NCBI GenBank assembly: GCA_019916065.1 | Contig: CM034234.1 | Location: forward strand, 2,304,963 to 2,368,962 | From: Vitellaria paradoxa | Taxonomy: Eukaryota > Streptophyta > Magnoliopsida > Ericales > Sapotaceae | Reading direction: 5' to 3' | Length of the DNA: 64,000 bases | In this document: positions 22,065-32,960 of the stretch, one piece after another | How the letters are laid out: the number at the start of each line of letters is the position of its first letter | Position numbering within the stretch: the first letter of the stretch is position 1 | Made by a program: the position numbers and the translations under genes | Notes under the pieces: generated by a model | Seen by the model: the letters and a program-made list of their open reading frames with translations, nothing else | The model's database searches: none | What the model was told of the DNA's origin: nothing

Positions 22065-24035
22065 TCATCCAGTGAAACTGCGGACGAAACTTGTGATTTG
22101 AATGCCGACGGTAAGGAAGGCAAGACAGAAGGCTACGAATGTCCATGGAGTCGAAAAATATTTACGCATCAGTTGTGCCCTAAAGTTTGGCCACCCTTTC
22201 CCTATGTAGCGGGCAGCGTGATCACATGTTTTCTGAAAAAGGAAGTTCCCCAGAATGACCTCGGAGCACAGTTTGTTCACAAGCTCAGAGGCCTCTTCGT
22301 TGCTGCCTAAATAGTGACGAATAACTCCAGCCTTCTGAAGCACTTGCACATCCTTTTCAGTGTTGATGAGTTTATCCAAGAGGAATGCATAGGACGTGAA
22401 GCATCTGGGGACACGAGGGCTGCACTGCTCAAAAGCAATGAGGTTTCTGAACAATAAATCGGTGGAATCGTCAATAATGCACAAAGTTGGGATTTTAAAA
22501 GTAGCACTCCCAAAGAACCATTCAAAATACCCTTTAGGTTCTTTGAATAGGTCTTCATTCCAGGGAAAGTCAATGGTCTTGTTCGCTAGAAACTTGACTC
22601 CTGCATTGTCAAGGTCCAATGCAGAATATGCGAATTCTCTGGGATCGTCAACTTTTTTGTTGGTTTCACCAAGAGGCTGATATTGTTCATCTAAATGACA
22701 AAAGTGTCTATGCAGAAGCTGGAGGATGTGTTCATCGTTTTGTTCCTGCTTGTTGCCCTCCCCTCCTTTACTGACTTGACCTGCAGCTGGCAGTGTTTGA
22801 TTGCCTTTTCGTTCAGGGCTCAGCAAATCACCAAAGCATTGAATGACCAATTCTCTGAGCTGTGGGATGTGAAATCGTTCATCTGCTTCCTGAATCTTTT
22901 TCAGGGTGTTTTCGTACAAATTATGAAGAACAGAGAAAGGGAGCTGGTTCTCAAGCAGAAGCAAGTCATTTAGAACGGTGTGGCGGGTCAGGGCACCGGA
23001 ACCGAATATAGGGTCTTGAACCCTGGGCTCTACTTCTCTTTCAGGAACCTCGGGCACTACTGTTGTTACAGAAGCCAAGGATATTACATCTCTTGCAGGA
23101 ACCCACTCCATGGCGGTTGCCTTGTCGCGGGGGTTCAGTAGGCATCCAAGAAAAAAAGAAAAAAATTTTAGTAAGGGGCGAAAAAGAATTAGTCCAATCC
23201 ATTTCAAAAACAACTCAACCCATACCCTGAGTGGTGCTTCCGCCACTGGAACCAGGGGCTCTTCCCACTCACTGCCGCATCTCTTAGAGGCTGTGGTATC
23301 CACGGGCACCGGCTCCTGCAGCAGCTCAATGTTAATGCAGGTGGATTCCACGGGCTTCGGCTCCGTCGGTAGCTCAATTCTATAATCCACGGGCTTCGGC
23401 TCCGTCGGCAGGTCAATTGTATTCTTGATGCAGTAATACTCGTAGAGAAGTTCGAGTATGAAACAGCCGTCGATCACCAGCATCCTTTCATCCAGCTTCT
23501 CTCTGACGTCGCTAGCGTAGTGTTTCTTGGCGTCGTCTAATTCTTTTTTCATTTGGTCCAAACAGTCACCTAGCGCAATTTCTTGGGGATCATCCTCACT
23601 CTCCCTTCTGCCCTTGTACACCCACTTTGACAATCGGTCGAGGAGGGAATACACGTAGTTCATTTTGATGGCCTGCATAGGTTGCAGATGGCTTTTGTGG
23701 CTGTGAAGTGGTCCAATAGATACGAGGCGAGGAGTATAAGCACTTTTCCTCAGATTACGGATCGCCCTCGGCAGCCCGTACATACTCATCGTTTCCGAGC
23801 ATGTCTTATACGCCTCCTTTATCTCGCCAAGAAACATTTGTCGATGACTTTTGGGGTCGGATTGACTGGAAATATCGTCGCTGGCGGGCTTTACAGACAC
23901 CGATTTTCGAGGATTTTTGGGCTCGGAATTGAACTGACTGGAAATGCCGTCGTTGGCGTGCTTTACAGACACAATTTTTCGAGGACTTTCGGGGTCGGAA
24001 TCGGATTGACTGGAAATGTCGTTGCGGGACCACAT
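22065..24035 (-). CDS. DUF247 (UPF0481) family membrane protein, 656 aa, intronless
   Basis: A single uninterrupted frame of 656 codons with the DUF247 pattern: 'YTPRLVSIGPLHSHKSHL' at residues 100-117, 'MLVIDGCFILELL' at 185-197, 'LNDLLLLENQLPFSVL' at 355-370, and a C-terminal hydrophobic segment (about 629-651) before a short tail, the usual single membrane anchor. The molecular function of the family is not established; in grasses some members determine self-incompatibility. Unusual features: three imperfect N-terminal repeats of about 23 residues (residues 5-66, core 'ISSQ..SEP..PRKSVSVKP'), an inserted block repeating 'LPTEPKPV' (209-216 and 222-229), and a second strongly hydrophobic stretch at about 271-300. 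These make it longer than the 400-550 residues usual for the family. The start was chosen as the first ATG of the frame; a later ATG at residue 67 would give a protein without the repeats. No neighbouring gene is visible, and transposons lie on both sides. Confidence 0.9.
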   Translation of the reverse strand: MWSRNDISSQSDSDPESPRKIVSVKHANDGISSQFNSEPKNPRKSVSVKPASDDISSQSDPKSHRQMFLGEIKEAYKTCSETMSMYGLPRAIRNLRKSAYTPRLVSIGPLHSHKSHLQPMQAIKMNYVYSLLDRLSKWVYKGRRESEDDPQEIALGDCLDQMKKELDDAKKHYASDVREKLDERMLVIDGCFILELLYEYYCIKNTIDLPTEPKPVDYRIELPTEPKPVESTCINIELLQEPVPVDTTASKRCGSEWEEPLVPVAEAPLRVWVELFLKWIGLILFRPLLKFFSFFLGCLLNPRDKATAMEWVPARDVISLASVTTVVPEVPEREVEPRVQDPIFGSGALTRHTVLNDLLLLENQLPFSVLHNLYENTLKKIQEADERFHIPQLRELVIQCFGDLLSPERKGNQTLPAAGQVSKGGEGNKQEQNDEHILQLLHRHFCHLDEQYQPLGETNKKVDDPREFAYSALDLDNAGVKFLANKTIDFPWNEDLFKEPKGYFEWFFGSATFKIPTLCIIDDSTDLLFRNLIAFEQCSPRVPRCFTSYAFLLDKLINTEKDVQVLQKAGVIRHYLGSNEEASELVNKLCSEVILGNFLFQKTCDHAARYIGKGWPNFRAQLMRKYFSTPWTFVAFCLAFLTVGIQITSFVRSFTG

Positions 24036-24154
24036 TGCTATTGCTACCTAGTGCTTGCTTAGTTGCTTTAATTGGTGAATATTATGGTTTAGCATCTGAG
24101 GCCGGGTTTACTCTAATTTCGGCGAGGCATGCAAAATCCTAGTCCCAGCTACGG

Positions 24155-24164
24155 TCTTTATAGG
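24155..24164 (-). promoter_or_regulatory. Putative TATA box of the DUF247 gene
   Basis: The minus strand reads CCTATAAAGA here, about 120 bp upstream of the ATG at 24035, in a stretch (24060-24200) of more balanced composition than the AT-rich DNA beyond 24240. Spacing would leave a 5' leader of roughly 90 bases. Sequence-only prediction. Confidence 0.4.
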
Positions 24165-24239
24165 TAGTACTCCTCCAAGCTGGTATGATTTAGCAAACCG
24201 TGGGCCCCAAGCTCAATAATATCCATGGGTCATTTTGAT

Positions 24240-25624
24240 CCACCTAATAATAGTAATAATAAAATTAAACTTTTTGCCATCATCACGTGACTCCCGTCAC
24301 AAATATGAATAATTCATATGTTCTCAAAAATAGTTCAGTTTGATTATTATAATATTTTTTTTAAATGAAAGTTGAAAGTTTAAAATATTGTGAAAGCCCA
24401 ACTCTAGGCCCAATAAAAACTCCAAGCCGAATTAGACCAATGAAAATAAAATAAACCTAATAAATCAGACCAAACTTTAAATTTAATTATTTATTTGATC
24501 CAAAATCTTAATAAATAACTAAAATAAAATTCGAATGTTACATAAATTAAACATACAAAAAAAAACTAAATTCAGATAAATTAACTTAAAAAAGCCAAAA
24601 AAATGATAAACAATAATTTAGCTTGTGAAGAAGTTTAAAAATTATTGAATATTAGATAAATAATAATTTAGCTTGGGAAAGACTTTAAAAATTATTGAAT
24701 ATTAATTAAAATTAAAAAAAAAAACTTCTCTCATAATTACATCTATTAGTATACTTTAAATTAAAAAATGCAAAGAAATATAGATAAAAATTAATTAGGT
24801 TTCAGAGTAATTTTTTTATAAAAATTTTAGTTTTAAATTTAAATTAAAAATGTTGACCATACAGTTGAAAAACCATTTAATAATACTCAGTACTTGATTT
24901 ATTTTTATAAATTTTGATGTATAATTAACAATGCAATATTTTTAATTTAAGTTATTTTTATAAAATCAGTTAAAATTATTTTAATATATTTGAGATTAAT
25001 AGTATTTTTAACTTAAGCTAATTTTATAAAATGAGTCAAAATTTGGAAAAAATATTTATTGAAATTGAAAAATGTTCTAAAAAAAAAAAGTGGGCTAATT
25101 AAGCTAATTTGTGATTGAATATTTATTTTAAAGCTAAACTTTATTTTTAAAATTGAATCAAGTTCCAAATTGCTTAAATATAATTTGTTAGCACTTATAT
25201 AAAAAATTAATTCTAATAAACTCTATTAGCTCATTAGAATTCACAAAACTTAAAAAGTAATATAAAAAAATAACTCAACAATTATTTCATAAAATTATGT
25301 ATAACTTCTAATTTATAATATATTTAAAACATAATTTTTGTCAATGTAAAATATTTATGATTCCGTATATCACACGAACCAACACTAATAGCACCTAAAT
25401 ACCATGCAATAATAATGCAACAATAATCTTTACACTTTATTCGACAATGGTGAGGCCACACCGCTAAGAACTAATTTATACCATAATACTAAAATAATGT
25501 ATTTTCTCTGTTCTTCTTTTCTTCACTCTCATTTTACGTGGCATGTTTCTTTATGTCACATCCTAAATTTTTCACAAACGTGGGTGCGTGAACAAATAAC
25601 TATAAATCACTAAAATCATCAAAA
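24240..25624. other. AT-rich intergenic region between DUF247 and the chromovirus
   Basis: Contains a two-copy tandem repeat of about 50 bp (24605-24704, shared core 'aaaattattgaatatta') and otherwise A/T-rich sequence without ORFs. No element ends recognised. Confidence 0.4.
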
Positions 25625-25629
25625 TAAAA

Positions 25630-27816
25630 TGTCACGCCCCAGGTTTCACAACCCGAGTATGTGAACAAAAGAACACACATTACATCATTTAATAACCTTT
25701 CATGTCCCACATCAGAGCCATACACACACACCATGGAGCAAGGAATATAAAAATAAATAAAACTAAACTTTAAATTTAAATAAATGCCTTAGTTAAAATT
25801 AACTAAGCAACAAAGCTCCAAAACTAATCCAAACAATCTCTCAAAAATTAAACAATTAACTATTACCTCACAAACAGAGGTTTATTAAAATCCACTAAAA
25901 ACAATTCTCTAAAGAAAACTCTAATGTAATTAAATAAAAACAAATAAATAAATTCCTAATTTCCATGATGAATAGGTTCTGCGCGTCACTCAAATTCATT
26001 ACCTGCATCAAAAGCTGTAAGAGGCTGAGCACTAATACCATATGTGCTTGGAATCCTAGTAATAATATAAATTGCAATAATGTCCTAGCATGTCAATAAG
26101 TGAAACAATCATGCACAGATAGCAAACTCAAGAAAAATATTAAATTAATTTATCAATTTATCTTTATTATAATTAATTTCATTTTAGCATCACATCACAC
26201 ATCAAAAACAATTCGATTTCATGATACTGTTGCTTGGTTGTCTCGTAGAAATAGGACCCAACCAATATACATCTTCCTTCGATGTCTGTTTAGTTGTCTC
26301 GTAAAAACAAGACCCAACTAATATACACCATCCATCGGTGTCTGCTTCCTAGACCGAAGTCCTAGGAATATAATATGCCACCCTTAAGTATCTGCTCGTT
26401 TGTAGGTTACTAGCCTACTGGAATCAATAACCAACCACGCGCAGGTTTCGAGATTTTCAACCCTTAGGTACGTATACCTGATATTTTCAGTGCCCCTTAA
26501 CCCAAACAAAACATAAAAAATCAAAATTTACCTTGAATTCACATTATATAAATTTTTCTTTAATTAAATTTTAAAACCTCATTAACCATTAATTTACCAA
26601 CATATAATTAACGCAAACTTTAATCCTATTACACAAACGGTCCTACGGTTAATATCCAGAATACCTAAGTATGCAATTAATACTTTAACTTTTGGCCATC
26701 AAATTAGTCACACGTCCAATTCATTCACGTGAAAGAATTCATAGAAAATAATATAAAATCATTAATCATTAGTTTTCAAAGCAATTAGGTTTTCAAAGCA
26801 ATTCATTCACGTACTGGACATTTCACTCAATTAGGCTAACGAAATAAAAAAAAAAAATTCAAAGCAAACATCCAGCAAACCTCATAGGAGTTTAATGCAT
26901 ATATCCATATATAATAAATATATATTAATAGTACAACAAGTCATGATTTTTTTTAGGTCCTTTTGTACTTATATATATACACATTGGTTATATATATATA
27001 TATAATTCCTAAGGCATCCTGGCAATGTATTAATCAAACTAACAACTGAACTTCACGCCTAACGAGGTCACTAGAAGACAAAAGTGAATCAAATAAATAT
27101 TATCATATTAATATATATATATATATATATATAACTTCTCTTATTTATATATATTCACTTGAAAAATCAAAACTCCCTACCAGGCAATACACTTGCTCTC
27201 TCACGCCCAACGAAGTCACAAAAAGACAAACGTGTAATGAAATAAATGAACACACAAATCTACACAGCATACACGCATATGCATTTTCAGTACACATAAA
27301 TTCCTAAATTAGCAAACCGCCAAATTTCTAAACAAACCATTATCGTATATATATTATATATATTTTATAAACACAGGCAGTAAAAGGATTCGGTCCCTTT
27401 ACCTGTAATTCGGCAACGAAAAGAAATCAGCAATGCAAAGAAAAAAAAAAACAGTGCAACCGCCGTAGCCTTTTTCTCCTTTCTCTCTCTGTCTCTCTTT
27501 TTCTCTCTTTTCTAGGGTTTCTAAATTTTTTTTAAATAAAAACTGTAATTTATATATATATATATATATATATAATAGCAAAATTTAACTTTAACAAACT
27601 AAATTATTTACCTACTCCCCAGAGGATTAGGAAAATTGCACTCCTTTTCCCTAAAATTTTAAAATCTTTTCAAATATACCCAAAAACAACCATTTTTTTT
27701 TTACACTTCAAAAATTAAATAGCAAATTTATAAATTATTAAATTAAATTAACAAATTACAATCACAAATATATATATAAATTATATTAATTCAAAAAAAG
27801 AAATCGGGTCATTACA
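25630..27816 (-). mobile_element. 3' LTR of the chromovirus
   Basis: Minus-strand ends are TGTAATGACCCG (at 27816) and GGGGCGTGACA (at 25630), the TG...CA form of LTRs; length 2187 bp. It matches the solo LTRs at 1232 and 6107 and the partial LTR at 1. It includes several (TA)n tracts (27113-27134, 27551-27572) and a CT-rich tract (27476-27512). An ORF of 60 codons at 27399-27581 is low-complexity. Confidence 0.88.
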
Positions 27817-27832
27817 TCCTACCCCCCTTACA
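27817..27832 (-). other. Polypurine tract of the chromovirus
   Basis: On the minus strand the purine-rich run 'taaggggggtagga' lies immediately upstream of the 3' LTR start TGTAATG, the expected position of the plus-strand primer for reverse transcription. Confidence 0.8.
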
Positions 27833-27885
27833 AAAATTTTGTCCTCGAAATTTAGGAGGTAAATAAAAGAAAATTAAGAAAACAA

Positions 27886-29400
27886 CTATGGGTACCTACT
27901 CCGCATATCTGCCTCTCGCTCCCAAGTCGACTCCTCAATACCATGGTACTTCCACAACACCCTAACTAAGGGAATAGTCTTTCCTCGAAACACTTGCTCC
28001 CGAGAATCTAAAATTTCCACTGATTTCACTTCATATGTCACATCTGAGTCAACATCTATCTCAGTCCAATCTAATACATGCGAAGGATCTGGATTATACT
28101 TCTTGAGCATAGACACGTGAAACACCTCATACACTCCTGAGAGCTACGGTGGCAAGGCAAGACGGTATGCCACATCTCCAACCCTAGCCAAAACCTCAAA
28201 TGGCCCAATATATCTCGGGGACAACTTCCCTTAGCGCCTAAAATGAAACTAACCCTTTCGTGGTGAAACCTTTAAGAACACACAGTCTCCTACCTCAAAC
28301 TCTAATGGTCTTCGCCTCTTGTTAGCATAACTCTTTTGGCGACTCCATGCTGTTTCGAGTCTTTGTCGAACCACTTTAACCTTCTCAGTCATCTCTTGCA
28401 CAAACTCAGGCCCAACAATTGCAGTTTCTCCAACCTCAGCCCAACAAATAGGAGATCTGCATGGTCTACCATACAAAGCTTCAAAATGAGCTATCCCAAT
28501 GCTCAACTTGTAGCTATTATTATATGCAAATTCAATCAAAGGAAGATGGTTCTCTCAGCTACCATGAAAATCAAGCACACATGCTCTGAGCATATCCTCT
28601 AAAATCTGAATTGTACGTTTTGATTGTCCATCGGTTTGAGGATGAAAGGCAGTACTAGACAACAATTCTGTCCCCATAGCCACCTGGAGACTCTGCCAAT
28701 ATTGAGAAGCAAAACGCGGATCCCTGTCCAAGACAATGGATATAGGGGCTCCGTGAAACCTCACGATTTTCTTAACATATAATTTAGCCAAGACATCCAT
28801 AGAGTTAGTCTGTCGAATCGACAAGAAGTGAGCCGACTTTGCCAACCTATCCACTATCACCCAAATTGTGTCGTGACCCTTTGAAGACCTCGGCAAACTA
28901 AAAACAAAATCCATTGTAATGTTCTCCCATTTCCACTCTGACACTGGCAAAAGCTGTAAGAGACCCGCTGGTTTCTGATGCTCAGCCTTAACTTACTGAC
29001 AAGTAAGGCACCTACTCACAAATTCTGCCACATCCTTCTTCATACCAACCCAAAAAAATTGACGGCGCAGGTCATGATACATCTTAGTATCTCCAAGATG
29101 TACTGGAAACTTAGAGTGATGGAACTCCTTTAAAACTATATCTCGAGCAGAGATGGGCACGAAAAGTCTCCCCAAATACCTCAAACCGTTATCGTCACCA
29201 ATCACCCATCTTGGCATCTCATCAGTACTCGACAACTTAGCTCGAATCGCCTCGCATTCAACATCAGTCCCCCGAGCTTCTATCACACGACTCAATAAAA
29301 TTGGCTGAGTAGTCATGGCACACAAGATAGCATGACCCTCATCTTCCTGCAACTCCAGATCAAACTCACTAAGGCTTCTCATCATTTCCCATTCTCGCAC
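27886..29400 (-). pseudogene. Chromovirus integrase and chromodomain (broken)
   Basis: The segment 29400-28993 shows the HHCC zinc-binding region (H.. in 'EFHHSKFPVHLGDTKMY', then C..C in 'SRCLTCQ'). The catalytic core follows at 28950-28555 with 'ENITMDFV', 'LDRDPRF' and '[13 protein letters not shown]'. The position that is the catalytic glutamate in this family is lysine here. The C-terminal part continues to 28249, and a chromodomain is seen at 28134-27886 with 'VEILDSREQV' and 'VLWKYHGIEESTWE'. Stops interrupt it at about 28985, 28552, 28232 and 28144, all in one frame. In an active element this domain inserts the cDNA and the chromodomain steers it to marked chromatin. Confidence 0.88.
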
Positions 29401-29411
29401 GAAAAGACCCG

Positions 29412-30826
29412 CTACATACCACGAATTTTTCGACTAAGTGCGTCAGCAACTACATTTGTCTTACCAGGGTGATACTGGAGCTTAAAATCATAGTCCTCCA
29501 TATACTCCATCCATCTCTTCTGCCTCAAATTCAGATCCTTTTGAGTGAAAAGATACTTCAAACTCTTGTGGTCAGAAAACACCTCAAATTTCTCACCATA
29601 CAAATAGTGTCTCCAGCTTTTCAGAGTAAAGATAATTGCTGTGTCAACTCCAAATCATGCACTGGGTAGTTATGCTCATGAGTCTTCAACTGCTTAGACC
29701 TATAAGTTACTACTCTATCACCCTGCATCAACACACAGCCTAAACCTTCCCTGGACACGTCACAATAAACTGAATAACCCAATCCCCTCTCTGGAATCAC
29801 AAGCACTGGTGGAGTAGTTAACCTTTTCTTTAACTCCTGGAAAGACTGCCCACGCTTCTCATCCCAAATAAACTTGACCCCTTTTCGAGTCAGCCTAGTC
29901 ATTGGCCCGGCTAATCTCGAAAAGTCACAAATAAATCTTTGGTGATACCCTGCCAAACCCAAAAAACTCCGAATCTCAAAAACTATCTTCGGTCTTTGCC
30001 AATCCATAACTGGCTCAACCTTAGATGGATCAACTGCAACTCCCTCCTCAGAAACAACATACCTGAGAAATTTCACCTCTTTAAGCCAGAACTCACACTT
30101 GCTCAATTTAGCATAGAGCTAGTGGCCTTTCAAGGTCTGAAGTACAATTCTCATATGCTCATCATATTCCTCCTCTGACTGGGAATAAACTAAAATATCA
30201 TCAATAAACATCACTACAAACCTGTCCAAATATATTCTGAACACCCAGTTCATTAAGTCCATAAACACTGTAAGAGCATTAGTCAGTCCAAACGGCATCA
30301 CTAAGAACTCGTAGTGCCCATACCGAGTCCTGAATGCCGTCTTAGAAATGTCCTCTTACTTCACCCTCAACTAGTAGTAACTAAATCTCAAATCAATCTT
30401 TGAGAAAATAACCGAACCCTTTAGTTGGTCGAACAAATCATATATCCTCGGTAAAGGATATTGATTCTTGATCGTGACCCGATTCAACCTTCGATAATCT
30501 ATACATATCCTAAGAGTTCCATCATTTTTAGCTACAAATAGTGCTGGTGCACCCCAAGGTGAAGTGTTAGGGCGAATAAATCCCTTAGAACTCAACTCCT
30601 CTATCTGGGATCTTAACTCCACCAACTCTGTAGGTGCCAATCTATACGGGGTTATAGAAATTGGTTCTGTGTTAGGAATCAGATCAATCCCAAATTCAAC
30701 CTCCCGTTCAGGGGGTAATCCAGATACTTCTGAAAACACTTCTGAAAATTCACAAATAACTCGTGGTAACTCAATTTTGTCACCATCCTCGTCCTCCAGA
30801 GCAATACAAGCAAACAAACTGCACAA
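29412..30826 (-). pseudogene. Chromovirus reverse transcriptase and RNase H (broken)
   Basis: The RT part (30826-30119) shows '[17 protein letters not shown]', '[10 protein letters not shown]', 'MPFGLTNA' and the catalytic box 'FIDDILVYS'. The connection and RNase H part runs 30106-29412 with '[13 protein letters not shown]', '[15 protein letters not shown]' and '[11 protein letters not shown]'. Stops occur near 30372, 30357 and 30120; a frame change lies between 29621 and 29603. Several conserved codons around 30350-30390 are altered, in addition to the stops. Confidence 0.88.
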
Positions 30827-30895
30827 GTCTACTTGTCCTTGCCCATCAAGGGAAGGTAAGAGTTGAGGACTACAACGATCACCAGAAAATCGTAT

Positions 30896-31297
30896 CTAAT
30901 CTCCCTCTATAGTAAATAAGGTCACTCGACTCTTAGCACAATCTATCATCACCTGAAAGACTGATAGCCAGTTCATGCTAAGAATCACATCAAAGCTTCC
31001 TATGCCTATCATAATCAGATAAAAAACTGACAAGTGCTCGCATCCCGAAGTCTTATCCTTGATAGTGATCTCACAATTCTTACAGACTCGATTCAACACA
31101 GAGTGAACCCCTATCAGTGTTTCGACGTGCAATGGTGGAATTAACTCGTCCACAGATAAATTCAATGTAGACATAAATGATGCAGTAATAAATGAATGAG
31201 ATGCTCCTGTATCTACAAGAACTGTGGATTTAGTAGCATAAATGAGAAAGGTACCTCTCGTTACTATAGGCTTTGCATGTCCATCATTCTGGGTCAC
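30896..31297 (-). pseudogene. Chromovirus aspartic protease region
   Basis: The frame 31297-30896 contains the retropepsin active-site motif 'LVDTGASHSFI' and the later 'GSFDVILSMNWL', which corresponds to the conserved 'D(V)ILGMDWL' pattern of plant gypsy proteases. It is in the same frame as the RT block (30826) but separated by a stop at about 30896. In an active element this domain would process the polyprotein. Confidence 0.85.
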
Positions 31298-32690
31298 AGT
31301 AAAAACTTGTCCTTGAACTGGTGCCGTTGGTGGTCTACCCCATTTTGTCCCTGCTGGGATCCATCCTGAACTTCTTGATGCTGCTGAACACTACTTGGAA
31401 CACCCATCTGATACTGTGGTGCCTCATCTTGAGTACCTCTTTGAATATGAGTCTGCACTGACTGTGACCCTGTTGGCCTGCTACTCTGTATTGACTGAGT
31501 TGGCTGTGGAGGTCTCATAACACTTCAATTACCTTGCCTCTACGGACAATGCCTCTGCATATGATCCGATAAACCACACGTGTAACAAGTCTTTACCTCA
31601 GCCTATTTTTAGATCCGCCTGAGACACCCTTATAAGGACAATTAAACTGACGATGCCCAGGTTGTCTATAGTTATGACAGATAATGGAGCTTTGTGCAGG
31701 AGCCCCTGCTGCTACTGACTGACTTGGAGCTGTACTCTCCTACTGAAACTGCTGAGTTTGCGCCCCATGCAAATTTTTCCTTTGTCTTTTAGTGGGTCTA
31801 TTCTCCTAGTGCTAAGTCTTTCCTTGCCTAACTTCATTCTGTGCCCTGGTATCTGTCAAATTCTTCTCTACCACCATTGCTCAATCAACCAACGTCTCAT
31901 ATTCATTAAGCCCCAAAGGCACTATCCAATCCCTTATAGCAGGCCTCAATCCCTTCTCAAACTGTCTACACTTGGTGCGTTCAGCGGACACCAACTCCTT
32001 AACATATTTGACCAACGAGGTAAATTTATGCCTATACTCCAGCACAGTCATTGGCCCTTGAGTCAAATTCAGAAACTCATCAAGCTTAGCATCTTTCAGA
32101 GACTGTGGGAAGAAGTAGTCTCTGAAATACTCCTTAAAATCATCCCAAGAAAGTGCAGATACCCCCCGAGACTCCTTCACAGCACTCCACCAATCCGCTG
32201 CAGCTCCCTCCAATTGAAAAGCAGCAAGTAGAACTTGGGTCTTGTCTTCATTTAACTGCATTACCTTAAATATTTTCTCATTCTCGTGTAACAATTTCTC
32301 AACCTCTTTAGTATTTGTTGCACTAGAGTATGTGGGGGGTTTCATTCTCCTAAATTTCTCATACGGAGATGTAGGCTGGTTTGCCTGCACTCCCCCAGCA
32401 AATATTGCAGCCATCTATTGCATCCACATCTGTGGGTCTACCATTCTTGGCTGTGGTACATTTGGTGCTTTAGATTGCACCTCAGCCACGTGAGGCACCC
32501 CTAATGGAACCTCTGCTCTAACCCTAGCATATGACCCTTGCTCTTGTGACACTCCCGCAACAACAGGAACATCATCAACTGGAGTCTCATGGCCTTGCCT
32601 AGCCTGAATCCGTCAGCCTCAGCCCCTACCACGACCACGACCATGTCCCCTGCCTCTACCTCTAGCACCTGGTGCTACACGTGGCGGCAT
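31294..32690 (-). pseudogene. Chromovirus gag with zinc-knuckle region (broken)
   Basis: The probable start is the ATG at 32690, opening an Arg/Gly-rich N-terminus (RGRGRGHGRGRGRG), interrupted by stops near 32620. The frame 32414-31881 carries the retrotransposon gag core: 'FRRMKPPTYS', 'LLAAFQLEGAAADWW', 'FKEYFRDYFFPQSL', 'MTVLEYRHKFTSL'. Zinc-knuckle remnants lie at 31690-31560 ('RQPGHRQFNCP', plus a second knuckle only in another frame). The frame 31518-31294 is a Gln/Ser-rich linker. At least two frame changes and multiple stops. Confidence 0.82.
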
Positions 32691-32853
32691 TTCTCTAAAA
32701 AATTCACAAAAATATACTAAGGTTAACGCTTTCTTAACAATCTAAATCCAATAAAATATCAAATTCACATATCACAATTAAATAAACTATCATGTAAACA
32801 CATAGCACCTAGAAAAATAAAAGGCCCATTGTCCCTAGATATTTTAAACTTAC

Positions 32854-32865
32854 GCTCTGATACCA
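32854..32865 (-). other. Primer-binding site for initiator tRNA-Met
   Basis: The minus strand reads TGGTATCAGAGC, the standard plant retrotransposon primer site complementary to the 3' end of tRNA-iMet. It sits 3 bp from the end of the 5' LTR, as expected. Confidence 0.92.
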
Positions 32866-32868
32866 AGT

Positions 32869-32959
32869 AGTCACGCCCTGGGTTTCACAACCTGAGTATG
32901 TGAATAAAAGAACACACATTACATCATTTAATAACCTTTTCCGTCCCACATCAGAGCCA
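32869..32959 (-). mobile_element. Stub of the chromovirus 5' LTR
   Basis: Only about 90 bp match the 3' LTR ('gtcacgccctgggtttcacaacc', 'acacattacatcatttaataac', 'cccacatcagagcca'). After 32960 the sequence changes to an unrelated GC-richer block. The other ~2.1 kb of this LTR is absent. Confidence 0.85.
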
Positions 32960-32960
32960 A

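Larger units (their letters stand above)
25630..32959 (-). mobile_element. Ty3/gypsy chromovirus (Tekay/Del-like), decayed, minus strand
   Basis: Order along the minus strand: stub of 5' LTR (32959-32869), primer-binding site, gag (from 32690), zinc-knuckle region, protease, reverse transcriptase, RNase H, integrase, chromodomain (to 27886), polypurine tract, 3' LTR (27816-25630). The polypurine tract 'taaggggggtagga' sits directly before the 3' LTR. Protease-RT-RH-INT order and a C-terminal chromodomain define a chromovirus. LTRs near 2.2 kb and the 'HVSMLKKYNPDPSHVL' motif suggest the Tekay/Del clade. Four frame changes and many stops make it non-coding today. The 5 bp at the left border is TAAAA; the right border is lost, so the target duplication cannot be tested. 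Confidence 0.9.

Noticed and set aside
22396..23385. Several plus-strand ORFs of 91-94 codons and minus-strand ORFs in other frames
   Set aside because: Shadows of the intact 656-codon DUF247 frame on the minus strand.
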